A DNA stretch of 49,271 nt from a virus, in IMG/VR virus record IMGVR_UViG_3300032163_000023, positions 1-49,271 of that record. One strand, written 5' to 3'. The notes beneath the pieces were generated by a model. That model worked only from the letters and a program-made list of their open reading frames with translations. It did not search any database and had not been told where the DNA came from. The position numbers and the translations under genes are program-made. Positions 1 through 6,664 of the stretch are shown one piece after another (position 1 is the stretch's first letter; every line of letters starts with the position of its first letter).

Positions 1-229
1 GCGCTTGCAGAGCCCGGCGGACCGTTCGTTGACTGTGACCCGTCTCTTTGGCAATCGTGCTCTGGCTCGGCCAGCACTCGCCGTCTCCGTCGACATGGTA
101 GGCCAGGCAGGCGATCACAGCCTGGCCAGGCCCCTTGAGTCTTAACCCGTAGGCCCACCTGAGGAGCTGGAGACTTCTGTTGGGTCTACCGTGGCGATGC
201 GATGAGCGAGTGACAGGCCGTTCGTCCAT
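1..229 (-). CDS. HTH replication-type protein, 5' part (cut by left edge)
   Basis: The leftward reading frame opens at ATG 229-227 and stays open to base 1, giving 76 residues of a longer protein. It contains GDGECWPSQSTIAKETG followed by SQRTVRRAL, the typical winged-helix/HTH_36 motif of phage and plasmid replication initiators (CxPSxxTIAxxxGxSxRTVxRAL). By analogy it would bind origin DNA or recruit helicase; that role is inferred. It is the last visible gene of the leftward early cluster. The 99 bases between it and the membrane peptide gene upstream hold no gene I can support. Confidence 0.7.
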   Translation of the reverse strand, partial: MDERPVTRSSHRHGRPNRSLQLLRWAYGLRLKGPGQAVIACLAYHVDGDGECWPSQSTIAKETGHSQRTVRRALQA

Positions 230-328
230 GCCAGCCCTTTCGTTTTCCCCGCTCCCAGGAAGGGGCCGCTTCCTCCTCACGGCCCACGGAAACACGTTCG
301 CCTGGCAGGCAGTGCTTGTGCCGCAGAC

Positions 329-451
329 TTAGGGAGTTGCTACCTGGAAGGCGGTCACCATCCCCCAGATCGCTATCGCGGCGACAAAGGTGACCGCCAA
401 GCCGACGGCGATGCCACGCCAAAGATGCGGCCTCTCTTCTTGCTCGGTCAC
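329..451 (-). CDS. Small single-span membrane peptide (40 aa)
   Basis: GTG 451-449 overlaps the TGA of the upstream gene as GTGA, a translational-coupling arrangement used repeatedly in this window. The 40-residue product has a charged start (TEQEERPHLWRG) and then one hydrophobic helix (IAVGLAVTFVAAIAIWGMV) ending in FQVATP and TAA. This is a one-pass inner-membrane peptide by composition. Function is unknown; small membrane peptides in phage early operons can act in exclusion or host inhibition, which is only a possibility here. Confidence 0.55.
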   Translation of the reverse strand: MTEQEERPHLWRGIAVGLAVTFVAAIAIWGMVTAFQVATP

Positions 452-1362
452 GCTGAACTGCCTTCCTCAAGGCTATCGACTACCTCCCGTGCCTCTGCCA
501 AGACACAGGCCTCCGGCGCAGGCAGCCGGTCCATCCAGCCGACGTGTTTACACTCCGGGCAGCGCGCCCAGACACGGTCGACGGGCGGGCCCAGCCGCTC
601 TTCCAACTTTTCAGATTCTGAAAAGTGAGGGCGGGCCCGCCGGCGCGTCGGCTTGAGCTGGTTGACGATGGTCGATGCCTTCTCGCTGGCATCCCGCATC
701 TCGCTGGCCATCTCCAGGGCTCGCACCGGGTCCTCGTTCTTGCCCACCTCGGCCAGCACCGACCTGCCCAGCGTGCCCAGCAACTCCATGCGCCAGCCGG
801 ACGCCTCTAGGGCCAGGGCCGTGTTGGCGCGGTCATACACGGTTCCGACTGCCATCGGCCGGCCGGTCACTTCGCGGATGATCTGGGCGGCCCTGTCGAA
901 CCACCCGTCGCCGAAACTGGAGTACCGCTCGTGGAACGCCTTGGCGGCTAGCGCCTCGAAGATGACGCCCTGCTCCTCCCAGCGCACGCCACAGTCCCAC
1001 AACCAGGCCAGGCTCTCGTCCTCCAGTTTGGGCAGGAGGCTGGCCAGGACCTCGACGTCGACGTCGGCGGGCCCGTAGTCACCCTCCAGGACGCGGGGCG
1101 AGAGGGCCCGGACTGACAGGACTTCGCCCGTCTTGGGATCGACGCAGTAGGCGATGGGGCCGTCGACCTTTACGGCGAAGCGCTTGGCATGGAGATCGTC
1201 ATGGTGCTGGCGGCAGAATGGAAGCCGCTCGTGCTCGTGGTCGAGGCTGGAGCCGCCCATGCCGATAGAGGAGCGGTCAGGCGGCTGGTGGTGTTCGCCA
1301 TGTGGTCTCGCAGGGCGGCCGCAACGAAGGCATGGAATGGTCAGATCGCTGTCACCGGACAT
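448..1362 (-). CDS. HNH-like zinc protein (304 aa)
   Basis: ATG 1362 is chosen over an upstream in-frame start because GGAGG lies just before it. The N-terminus has CLRCG, then HEHERLPFCRQHHDDLH, a Cys/His arrangement resembling HNH or zinc-knuckle nucleases. The middle is helical and Trp/Asp-rich with no motif I recognise. Near the C-terminus CPECKH gives a second possible metal site. It lies in the early cluster between the small zinc-finger gene and the membrane peptide. A nuclease or DNA-binding role in replication or recombination is an inference from the HNH-like N-terminus; the catalytic residues are not certain. Confidence 0.6.
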   Translation of the reverse strand: MSGDSDLTIPCLRCGRPARPHGEHHQPPDRSSIGMGGSSLDHEHERLPFCRQHHDDLHAKRFAVKVDGPIAYCVDPKTGEVLSVRALSPRVLEGDYGPADVDVEVLASLLPKLEDESLAWLWDCGVRWEEQGVIFEALAAKAFHERYSSFGDGWFDRAAQIIREVTGRPMAVGTVYDRANTALALEASGWRMELLGTLGRSVLAEVGKNEDPVRALEMASEMRDASEKASTIVNQLKPTRRRARPHFSESEKLEERLGPPVDRVWARCPECKHVGWMDRLPAPEACVLAEAREVVDSLEEGSSA

Positions 1363-1479
1363 AATCCTTGCCTCCACCCAAGGCCCTGCGCCTCTGCTTC
1401 TTTGCCTCGTGTCGAGCGACCTGGTTAGCGCGGTGCTTGCTCGCCGCCCTCCTCCTTCGCCCAGCATGGCTCAGACGAC

Positions 1480-1914
1480 TCAGCTCCGTGTCTCGACCTC
1501 TTTCCCCACACACTGCGAACACAGGCCAGGCTCGGCCCACGAGCATCCACCAGGGCAGGCCCGATCATCTGTGCAGCCGCAGACGCGGCAGCGCTGCACG
1601 GGCATGGCCTCGGGCAGCTCCACAGCCACCAGCGTGACGCCGCCATCGGGCAGCTCCAGCACCGATAGCGACCAGGGCCTTGTCAGGTCCGTACCAGATA
1701 GCGTCACGCTGCCGCCTGCCCGCGCCACAAGCGGCGCGATAATCTGCGTCATGCCGGCCTCGATCTCACTTCTCAGATTCGCTACCTGATTGGAGATCAG
1801 CCTGTTGAGGCGCTCAGAGAGCTCACCGGCCTTCAGAAGCTCCTCGCGAAATGCAGCTATGATCCCTCGGCTCCCTCCCAAGGTATGCCCCATGGTCTCC
1901 GGAATCTGACTCAA
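1480..1914 (-). CDS. Coiled-coil/zinc-finger early protein (144 aa)
   Basis: TTG 1914 is preferred because GGAGGAAG lies 6-7 bases upstream; ATG 1893 is the alternative. The N-terminal half is helical (LLKAGELSERLNRLISNQVANLRSEIEAG). The C-terminal half holds a Cys-rich finger: CRVCGCTDDRACPGGC, then CSQC. This CxxCGCTDxxAC pattern is common in small early proteins of actinobacterial and chloroflexal phages. The start lies two bases after the stop of the RDF-like gene, so both are one operon. DNA or protein binding is likely; the specific role is unknown. Confidence 0.6.
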   Translation of the reverse strand: MSQIPETMGHTLGGSRGIIAAFREELLKAGELSERLNRLISNQVANLRSEIEAGMTQIIAPLVARAGGSVTLSGTDLTRPWSLSVLELPDGGVTLVAVELPEAMPVQRCRVCGCTDDRACPGGCSWAEPGLCSQCVGKEVETRS

Positions 1915-1916
1915 GG

Positions 1917-3200
1917 CTATCTTCCTCCAGCCGCCACTGGCGGCTTGTTGCCCACGGCGTTTTGCCTGAGAAGCTCCCAGGCACGAGCTAGATCGACCAG
2001 GGGTGCCGTCGGCTGCAGCTGCTGGCCCAGCACCTTCCAGACCTCACCCGATAGGTAGCCGAACTCTCGGTTGGCCCTCGTCAGCAGCTCGCCCAGCGTC
2101 TTAGGCGGCTTCTTGTCGGGCATCAGCATGGCCTGCCGGGGCTCCGGGTCAGCCGCCTCAGATCTTCGGGCGCTCGAAGATTCCGCCCCGACCGACTCAG
2201 CCGGCACCTCAACGGCCTCGCCCTCGATGGGCGCGTGCTTCTCGCAATAGGGCTTGCCGTCGGCGTCATAGATGGCCACGGGGTCGCCGCAGACGATGCA
2301 GGCATCGTCAGGAGCGGAGGCCAGCCCTAGCGAGACGGACGGGTCGGCCGGGCCGGCCTCCACGCTTCCCTGCGGCTCTGGGCCGCCTCCCTGCCCATCT
2401 TCGCCTTCTCCCTCGCCGTAGGCCTCCGCAAGCTCGTCCTCGTCGATCCTCGGCGGGGCGAGGAGAGCCTTCTCTGGGAGGGACTGCGCCGCACGGAGCA
2501 GGTCCTCCAGCGTGAAGCCCGGCAGGCTGAGCTCCACGACGTAGACCGTCTTCTTCTTGACATTGGGCGGTGCCACTTCTCGAGGCACGAGACGGAGCGT
2601 GAGCGGCAGCCCGCGGATGCGCCCACCAGTCACGGAACGGATCAGCGCCACGCTATCGAGGAGCGCCCGCACCCCATGGATCGACCGAGTATCCAGTTGC
2701 CAGGCACCGATGCCTCTCACCTTCGGGAGCAGGAAGAAGAAGTTGAGCGACAACCGGCACTGCGGCCTGTCGCCCTCCTGCATGGGGCATCGCTCGGCTA
2801 GGCATGGGATAGCCCGGGGCACCCATGCCTGGGTGTGCTTATTCGCCCATGTCCCGCTGTCAACGCCCTCTGGCCGGGGCCCGTCCTGGTTCGGGTCCCA
2901 TTTGGCTTCGGCCACTTCTCCGTCGCCCCGACACACGGCCTTCCACGACTGGCTGAACATCCGGTAGTAGGGATCACACCAGTCCTCGACGTCGTCCGTC
3001 GGAAGCATGATGTCAAGCTCGCGCGGCTCGGTCTTGTAGACCTCCAGGAACGCCTCGGCCGCCGAGCGGGAGGTGCTGTTGTCCTCGCGCACGCAGAAGT
3101 GATCGAGGGCGTGCGGCACGCCCTTCTCGTCGCGATAGCCCAGGCGTATCTTGCCGATGCGCGGGAGCCTTCTTCGGTCCGTGAGACCCTTCACTGGCAT
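1917..3200 (-). CDS. Recombination-directionality-factor-like / metal-binding early protein (427 aa)
   Basis: ATG 3200 has AAAGGAG upstream. The start IGKIRLGYR, the segment PRELDIMLP, the VCRGDGEVAEAKW segment and FFLLPKVRGIGAWQLDTRSIHGV match the pattern I know from the phage family annotated as recombination directionality factor-like or 'hydrolase or metal-binding protein'. Cys/His residues sit around CLAERCP, and a separate finger CIVCGDP...CEKH lies near residue 300. The C-terminal third is acidic and Pro-rich, then helical. The family often lies beside replication or recombination genes, as here. If it is an RDF it would steer integrase towards excision, but RDFs of this family are linked to serine integrases whereas this phage has a tyrosine integrase, so a ssDNA or recombination role is equally possible. 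Confidence 0.6.
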   Translation of the reverse strand: MPVKGLTDRRRLPRIGKIRLGYRDEKGVPHALDHFCVREDNSTSRSAAEAFLEVYKTEPRELDIMLPTDDVEDWCDPYYRMFSQSWKAVCRGDGEVAEAKWDPNQDGPRPEGVDSGTWANKHTQAWVPRAIPCLAERCPMQEGDRPQCRLSLNFFFLLPKVRGIGAWQLDTRSIHGVRALLDSVALIRSVTGGRIRGLPLTLRLVPREVAPPNVKKKTVYVVELSLPGFTLEDLLRAAQSLPEKALLAPPRIDEDELAEAYGEGEGEDGQGGGPEPQGSVEAGPADPSVSLGLASAPDDACIVCGDPVAIYDADGKPYCEKHAPIEGEAVEVPAESVGAESSSARRSEAADPEPRQAMLMPDKKPPKTLGELLTRANREFGYLSGEVWKVLGQQLQPTAPLVDLARAWELLRQNAVGNKPPVAAGGR

Positions 3201-3219
3201 GGCTTCACTCCTTTGATGG

Positions 3220-3450
3220 CTAGCCGGCGACAGCCGCGGGTTCTGCCATATAAATCAGCCGGTTCTGTGTCAGGTCCGCCCCCATCTCGAGGGCGTCGGT
3301 TTCCGCACGCTTCACTGAGTCCAAGGCGAACGCCAAGCAGCCCTCACAGACGGCGAGCCGGGGCGCGACCAGCCCCAGAAGGGCGACCGGAACGTCCTCC
3401 TGGCCGCAGACATCGCAGACGTGATTGATGACCTTCACGGTAGGTTGCAT
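3220..3450 (-). CDS. Small CxxC zinc protein (76 aa)
   Basis: ATG 3450 has GGAG a few bases upstream. The protein has CDVCGQ and CEGCLAF, two CxxC pairs spaced as in a zinc ribbon, followed by a short helical tail. It is the first gene of the leftward early cluster, downstream of the predicted promoter at 3814-3842. A small nucleic-acid-binding or regulatory early protein is plausible; nothing more specific is visible. Confidence 0.6.
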   Translation of the reverse strand: MQPTVKVINHVCDVCGQEDVPVALLGLVAPRLAVCEGCLAFALDSVKRAETDALEMGADLTQNRLIYMAEPAAVAG

Positions 3451-3557
3451 GGCGTGCTCCTCTGGCTGGGAAACGCCGCTCGCGTTACCAGTCGCTCGAC
3501 TGACGAGTGAGGGTTGGCAGATGGGGCTAGTTCATCCGCGGACACAGTGACCCTCGG

Positions 3558-3603
3558 TTCCGAAGCTCGGTCGCATGGCGGTCATGCAACTCGGTCTTCG
3601 GAA
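3558..3603. repeat. Inverted TTCCGAAG / CTTCGGAA pair near tRNA
   Basis: TTCCGAAG at 3558-3565 and its complement CTTCGGAA at 3596-3603 form an inverted pair 30 bases apart. The same CTTCGGAA occurs a third time at 3679-3686 in the anticodon arm of the tRNA; the longer word GTCTTCGGAA is shared between 3594-3603 and 3677-3686. This lies in a gene-free 196-base stretch before the tRNA, close to the integrase gene. It could be part of an attachment region; that is inference. Confidence 0.4.
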
Positions 3604-3646
3604 TAGCGCGCCGGTGGAATCGGGTTAGGTGGCATGAGGAGATCGA

Positions 3647-3720
3647 GGCCCCGTGGCGCAATTGGACAGCGCGCCCGTCTTCGGAACGGGAGGTTCCCAG
3701 TTCGAGCCTGGGCGGGGCCG
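3647..3720 (+). tRNA. tRNA-Arg (anticodon UCG)
   Basis: The 74 bases fold as a full cloverleaf. The acceptor stem GGCCCCG pairs with CGGGGCC, with G as discriminator base. The D stem is GCGC/GCGC. The anticodon stem is CCCGT/ACGGG around loop CTTCGGA, giving anticodon TCG for codon CGA. The T stem CCCAG/CTGGG surrounds TTCGAGC. No CCA is encoded (CTT follows). It lies about 0.5 kb from the integrase gene. It may be a phage-borne tRNA or a tRNA gene used as the attachment site. Confidence 0.93.
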
Positions 3721-3813
3721 CTTCTCTCATCCGGTGCAGTCCTTTCGGCACTCCGGCCTCCCCCTTACTCTGCGTCCCTGCTGCCGGAGCGTCTGGCCAT
3801 CCCTGGCCAGGGC

Positions 3814-3842
3814 AATATAGCAGCCCTGTTGAAAATATGCAA
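3814..3842 (-). promoter_or_regulatory. Leftward sigma70-type promoter (early operon)
   Basis: On the minus strand TTGCAT (3842-3837) and TATATT (3819-3814) are separated by exactly 17 bases, one of the best -35/-10 pairs in the window. Transcription would start near 3807 and run left, antisense to the tRNA, into the early genes from 3450 downwards. It lies back to back with the rightward XRE and integrase genes, as expected for a lysis-lysogeny switch. The repeated word CAATGTTG (3856-3863 and 3874-3881) beside it could be part of an operator. Confidence 0.55.
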
Positions 3843-3875
3843 GCCCTTTTGGGGCCAATGTTGGAGGAATTTTCA

Positions 3876-4250
3876 ATGTTGTTGACAAACAAGCGCGGAT
3901 GTGGTAGACCTAGAGTCAAGCCAATGACTGTTACGCAACTAGGTCAAGAGGTTCGAAGAGCGCGGGCAGCGAAGAGGCTGTCCCTCGATGCTCTCTCTAG
4001 GCGCACGAAGGCTCTCGACCCGACCGAGAAGGGCGTCGGGCTCAGGACGATTCACGCCATTGAGCAGGGTGAGAGCGAGCACCCCACAAATGAGACGCTA
4101 CGCCTGTTGGGGTTGGCTCTTGAACCCGAGACGGACTACCGGCACTTGGCCCTCGCCGCCTATGATGCCAACGGCGACGCGCCACCTGTCCCATTAGAGA
4201 ATCCCACATCTGCCCCGCCGGAAGCAGTCTCCGGTGCTCCACCTTCATGA
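3876..4250 (+). CDS. XRE-family HTH regulator (124 aa)
   Basis: ATG 3876 is chosen because GGAGGAAT lies 5-6 bases upstream; ATG 3924 is a later alternative. Residues from about 19 form a Cro/CI-type HTH: LGQEVRRARAAKRLSLDALS, then LRTIHAIEQGESEHPTNETL. The C-terminal tail is Pro/Ala-rich and lacks a recognisable peptidase or oligomerisation domain, so it is shorter than a full CI repressor. It overlaps the integrase start by 17 bases, so both are probably one rightward lysogeny operon. Candidate role: repressor or regulator of the leftward early promoter next to it. Confidence 0.75.
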   Translation: MLLTNKRGCGRPRVKPMTVTQLGQEVRRARAAKRLSLDALSRRTKALDPTEKGVGLRTIHAIEQGESEHPTNETLRLLGLALEPETDYRHLALAAYDANGDAPPVPLENPTSAPPEAVSGAPPS

Positions 4251-5088
4251 CAGACGACCTCCGCTAGACGCTGACGGCTACCATCTCTACCTGGTCTCGC
4301 AGTCCTATACTCAGGACACGATTCGCGGCTACTTGGGCGTCTATGCCCTCTGGGAGCGCTGGTGCCATGACAACGCCGTCGAGCCAGGTCGCGCGTCCCA
4401 TAAGGATGTCTCCCGGTGGCTCCTCGAACGCCGGCGGCTCTCCGCGAACACGGTCCGCAACGGCCTGATCGGACTCCGCTCCTACTACCGCTACACGGCA
4501 TCGTGTGGGCTCCGGAGCGGCGATCCCACCGCGGGCTTCCGCTTGCCCAAGGTGTCCCTGCCTCCAGTGGAGCCCTATCCTCACGAGGACATCATGGCGT
4601 TCGTGGCCGCCGCCCGCACGCGACGGGACAGGGCCATCCTTCTGTTGTTCTTGGACACCGGGCTCCGCTGTTCCGAACTGCTGCGGCTGCGGGACCAGGA
4701 CATCAACCGGCGTGAGCGGATCATCAGAATCCACGGCAAGGGCGGAAAGTACCGACTGGTGGCACCAGGGCAGACGGCCTGGGCCGCGCTCACGACCTAT
4801 CTGGACAGTCGCGCGGACAACGTCTGGCAGGAGGGCATCGCCACGACCTCGGGGCTGCGGAGCTGGTTGCGGCGGCTGGCGGTGAGGGCGGGATTGGAGA
4901 GGGCGAATCTACATCGGTTCAGACATGGCTTCGCGTGCGCCTTCTTGGAGAACGGGGGAGACAGCGGCTCGCTCCAAGAGTTGCTCGGCCACGAGACGCC
5001 CCAGATGACCGAGCACTACGCCGCCGCTGTGCGGCGCAAGGTGGCCCTTGACCAGCAGCGCAGATTCAGTCTGGCCGATCGGCTCTAG
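4234..5088 (+). CDS. int: Tyrosine recombinase / integrase (284 aa)
   Basis: GTG 4234 opens the frame inside the end of the XRE gene; no better in-frame start is seen. The N-terminal SAM-like core-binding domain (residues about 15-100) is followed by a catalytic domain with R145 (DTGLRCSELLRL), K172 (GKGGK), H227-x-x-R230, H253 (LGHETPQMTEHY) and the nucleophile Y262. All key residues of the tyrosine recombinase family are present. It would carry out site-specific integration and excision. The stop codon shares the palindrome CTAG with the stop of the converging XRE gene at 5085. Confidence 0.9.
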   Translation: MLHLHDRRPPLDADGYHLYLVSQSYTQDTIRGYLGVYALWERWCHDNAVEPGRASHKDVSRWLLERRRLSANTVRNGLIGLRSYYRYTASCGLRSGDPTAGFRLPKVSLPPVEPYPHEDIMAFVAAARTRRDRAILLLFLDTGLRCSELLRLRDQDINRRERIIRIHGKGGKYRLVAPGQTAWAALTTYLDSRADNVWQEGIATTSGLRSWLRRLAVRAGLERANLHRFRHGFACAFLENGGDSGSLQELLGHETPQMTEHYAAAVRRKVALDQQRRFSLADRL

Positions 5089-5393
5089 GCTGGGGCGCCG
5101 TGCCGCTCTCTGATATCGAACATCGCCAGAACGTCCTCAAGGGAGCGCTCGTCCTCGGAAGGGGCAGCGACGATTACGGCGACGGCTGCCGTAAACCGGG
5201 CGCAGTCGATGGAGAAAAGGTTGGCCATCCGCCGGACCGTAGAGAGGGCGATGTCCGACCGCTCGCCGCGCTCGATGGCGGAGATCTCACTGTAGCTCAG
5301 GCCGGAACGCTCCTCGGCCTCGCGGAGCGTCAGGCCCATCTCCTTGCGGCGCTTGCGGCAGAAGGCCCCTAACTTGTTCACGGGTTCCAGCAT
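5085..5393 (-). CDS. XRE-family HTH regulator, leftward (102 aa)
   Basis: The frame encodes LGAFCRKRRKEMGLTLREAE followed by SGLSYSEISAIERGERSD, a clear XRE HTH, and then a small helical tail. The start is uncertain. ATG 5393 has no ribosome site and lies inside the predicted -10 element; GTG 5435 is the longer alternative. It reads against the integrase and their stop codons overlap in one CTAG. An inverted repeat lies 40 bases upstream of the ATG, so autoregulation is likely. Two opposing XRE genes flanking int suggest a bistable switch. Confidence 0.8.
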   Translation of the reverse strand: MLEPVNKLGAFCRKRRKEMGLTLREAEERSGLSYSEISAIERGERSDIALSTVRRMANLFSIDCARFTAAVAVIVAAPSEDERSLEDVLAMFDIRERHGAPA

Positions 5394-5417
5394 AGGGCGA
5401 CCGCGGGGTCTTGTCAA
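5389..5417 (-). promoter_or_regulatory. Promoter for leftward XRE gene
   Basis: On the minus strand a perfect TTGACA (5417-5412), 17 bases, then TATGCT (5394-5389). The -10 contains the ATG at 5393-5391, so a transcript from here would begin just inside the annotated gene. Either the true start codon is further downstream or another promoter is used. Confidence 0.45.
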
Positions 5418-5432
5418 TTCTGATGCAAAAGT

Positions 5433-5469
5433 CACTGCCAGTCTTCGCCAATCAAGTCTCCTGGCAGTG
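5433..5469. promoter_or_regulatory. Inverted-repeat operator candidate
   Basis: CACTGCCAG (5433-5441) and its exact complement CTGGCAGTG (5461-5469) form a perfect 9-base inverted repeat with a 19-base spacer, in the 101-base gap between the leftward XRE gene and the zinc-ribbon gene. Position and symmetry fit a binding site for a dimeric or tetrameric HTH repressor. As RNA the same arms could also form a stem. Confidence 0.5.
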
Positions 5470-5494
5470 TAGCATTTCCCTGCACGGAGTCAAG

Positions 5495-5713
5495 TCACCA
5501 CCCACTCGCCCGGGCCGAGTTGCGTAGCGCCTGCTCCACCTTCGTGGCGTCACCGCCCGTCTGGCTCGCCACCTCGACGAAGCGCTCGATGCTCGGCCAC
5601 GTCAGGTCGCACTTCGGGCAGCGCACGGCCTTGGAGGGCAGGAGCTGGAGCTTGACGAGCTGACGGCAAGCCGGACAGGTCCCCTGGACGCTGTTGTATG
5701 TCTGCGGCTCCAT
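5495..5713 (-). CDS. Zinc-ribbon protein (72 aa)
   Basis: ATG 5713 has AGGAG about 10 bases upstream, preferred over an upstream in-frame start. Sequence GTCPACRQLVKLQ...VRCPKCDLTW gives two CxxC knuckles of a rubredoxin/zinc-ribbon type, followed by a helical tail with LRNSARASGW. It is divergent from the Cys-cluster HTH gene at 5785. It could be a small transcription or DNA-binding accessory of the lysogeny region. Confidence 0.6.
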   Translation of the reverse strand: MEPQTYNSVQGTCPACRQLVKLQLLPSKAVRCPKCDLTWPSIERFVEVASQTGGDATKVEQALRNSARASGW

Positions 5714-5730
5714 AAACGGTCTACTCCTTA

Positions 5731-5758
5731 TTGCAGTGCAGCGCAAAATAGCTATGAT
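5731..5758 (+). promoter_or_regulatory. Rightward promoter for Cys-cluster HTH gene
   Basis: TTGCAG (5731-5736), a 16-base spacer and TATGAT (5753-5758) precede the gene at 5785. The -10 matches the consensus at five of six positions. GGAGGT follows just before the ATG. The site lies in a 71-base divergent intergenic region. Confidence 0.45.
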
Positions 5759-5784
5759 GGAGACGGCGGGGATGGAGGTCAGGC

Positions 5785-6069
5785 ATGGTCGTGAGCGAGA
5801 TCCCCCAGCGCGTGCGCACCGACGCCCTCCCCGAATTCACGGAGTACACCGACACCGGCTGCAGCGTCTTCACCTCATGCCTCCACTGCCCCCAGGAGCA
5901 CTGTCTCTACGACGAGCGCGGCACGCTGCGCCGCTGGTGCATCCGGCGCCGGGCCGTGATCGCGGTCCTGCTGATCAAGCTCGGGGTGCCCATGCAGCAG
6001 ACCCAGACCGTGCTCAGCGCGAGCCGGCGCAGCATATACCGCTGGCTCCACGACCTGCGGCCAGCTTAG
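5785..6069 (+). CDS. Cys-cluster + HTH regulator (94 aa)
   Basis: ATG 5785 has GGAGGT upstream. Residues DTGCSVFTSCLHCPQEHCLYD form a four-Cys cluster (C-x5-C-x2-C-x4-C), followed by a C-terminal HTH (AVLLIKLGVPMQQTQTVL then SRRSIYRWLHDL). The same architecture appears in 42289-42582. Such proteins occur widely in phage genomes and are presumed DNA-binding regulators, with the Cys cluster holding zinc or possibly Fe-S. Its 3' end overlaps the converging CsrA-like gene by 56 bases. Confidence 0.65.
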   Translation: MVVSEIPQRVRTDALPEFTEYTDTGCSVFTSCLHCPQEHCLYDERGTLRRWCIRRRAVIAVLLIKLGVPMQQTQTVLSASRRSIYRWLHDLRPA

Positions 6070-6334
6070 GCTCCACCAGCTCCGAGCGGAACACCCGAAC
6101 CTCTACCGGGGCGTCGATAGCCATGCTGACGCGGCGAGCGCCGCGCCGCTGAAGTCTTATCTGGATACCAGCTTCGAGCATAAGCAAGCGGTTCATAGGG
6201 CTGCTTACCACAGTGGCCGCGCCGGGCCAGGTGAGCCGCAGGCGCACTCGGTCGCCTCTCAGCGCCAGCACTCTTAGCCGCAGGCCGGTGCTGAATACGA
6301 GTTCCTCGCCGATCCTGCGCTCCAGAACCAGCAT
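6014..6334 (-). CDS. CsrA/RsmA-like RNA-binding protein, tandem-fused (106 aa)
   Basis: ATG 6334 follows AGGA, five bases after the holin stop. The start MLVLERRIGEELVF is the classic first strand of CsrA (MLxLxRxxGE), and DAPVEVRVFRSEL (74-86) is the classic last strand (APxxVxVxRxEL). A normal CsrA joins these within about 45 residues; here about 40 extra residues intervene and look like the missing halves of two CsrA copies. Copy one is residues 1-50 with a degraded end (TWPGAATVVSSPM). Copy two is about 51-88 with a degraded first strand. In the CsrA dimer each RNA site combines strand 1 of one chain with strand 5 of the other, so this chain would keep one complete site. Family role: binds GGA in hairpin loops and blocks or stabilises mRNAs. 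Confidence 0.72.
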   Translation of the reverse strand: MLVLERRIGEELVFSTGLRLRVLALRGDRVRLRLTWPGAATVVSSPMNRLLMLEAGIQIRLQRRGARRVSMAIDAPVEVRVFRSELVEPKLAAGRGASGICCAGSR

Positions 6335-6339
6335 CGTTC

Positions 6340-6573
6340 CTAGCCGGGCGAATCCGCGGGCGGCGAAGCCGGTGCCGTCAGCTTCTTGAGCTGGTTCAGG
6401 CCGACGGCTCCGATGACGCGGAGGGCACCGACTGTCAGAGCGAGCGCCCATGTCTTCCAGTCGTCGACCTTCGAGAGGTTGGCCAGCGTCTCGAACAGGA
6501 GGGCCGACAGCGCCAGCAGGCAGAACCAGGCCGTCTCCTCCAGCCACTTGATCACGTAGGCGGGGTCAGGCAT
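6340..6573 (-). CDS. Holin-like two-span membrane protein (77 aa)
   Basis: AGGAGG precedes a double ATG; the second (6573) has the better spacing. There are two predicted membrane helices: WFCLLALSALLFETLANL and TWALALTVGALRVIGAVGLN, separated by the short polar loop SKVDDWK, with a Pro-rich tail. Size, topology and location directly downstream of two glycosidase genes fit a class II holin. The assignment rests on topology and context. Confidence 0.65.
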   Translation of the reverse strand: MPDPAYVIKWLEETAWFCLLALSALLFETLANLSKVDDWKTWALALTVGALRVIGAVGLNQLKKLTAPASPPADSPG

Positions 6574-6664
6574 CATGAACCTCCTCATCAACTTGTCCCA
6601 CTCCCTGGGATCGAACTTGCTCCGCGGCGGCCTCCGCCGAACGAACGCCAGCAGATCCAGCGGG

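Noticed and set aside
186-470. 94-codon leftward frame near the left edge.
   Set aside because: It overlaps the better-supported membrane peptide and HTH genes in other frames; composition is random-like.
3882-3910. TTGACA-N17-TAGACC as promoter of the XRE gene.
   Set aside because: The -10 is poor and it would lie inside the coding region given the strong ribosome site at 3863-3870; kept only as a possibility with the later start 3924.
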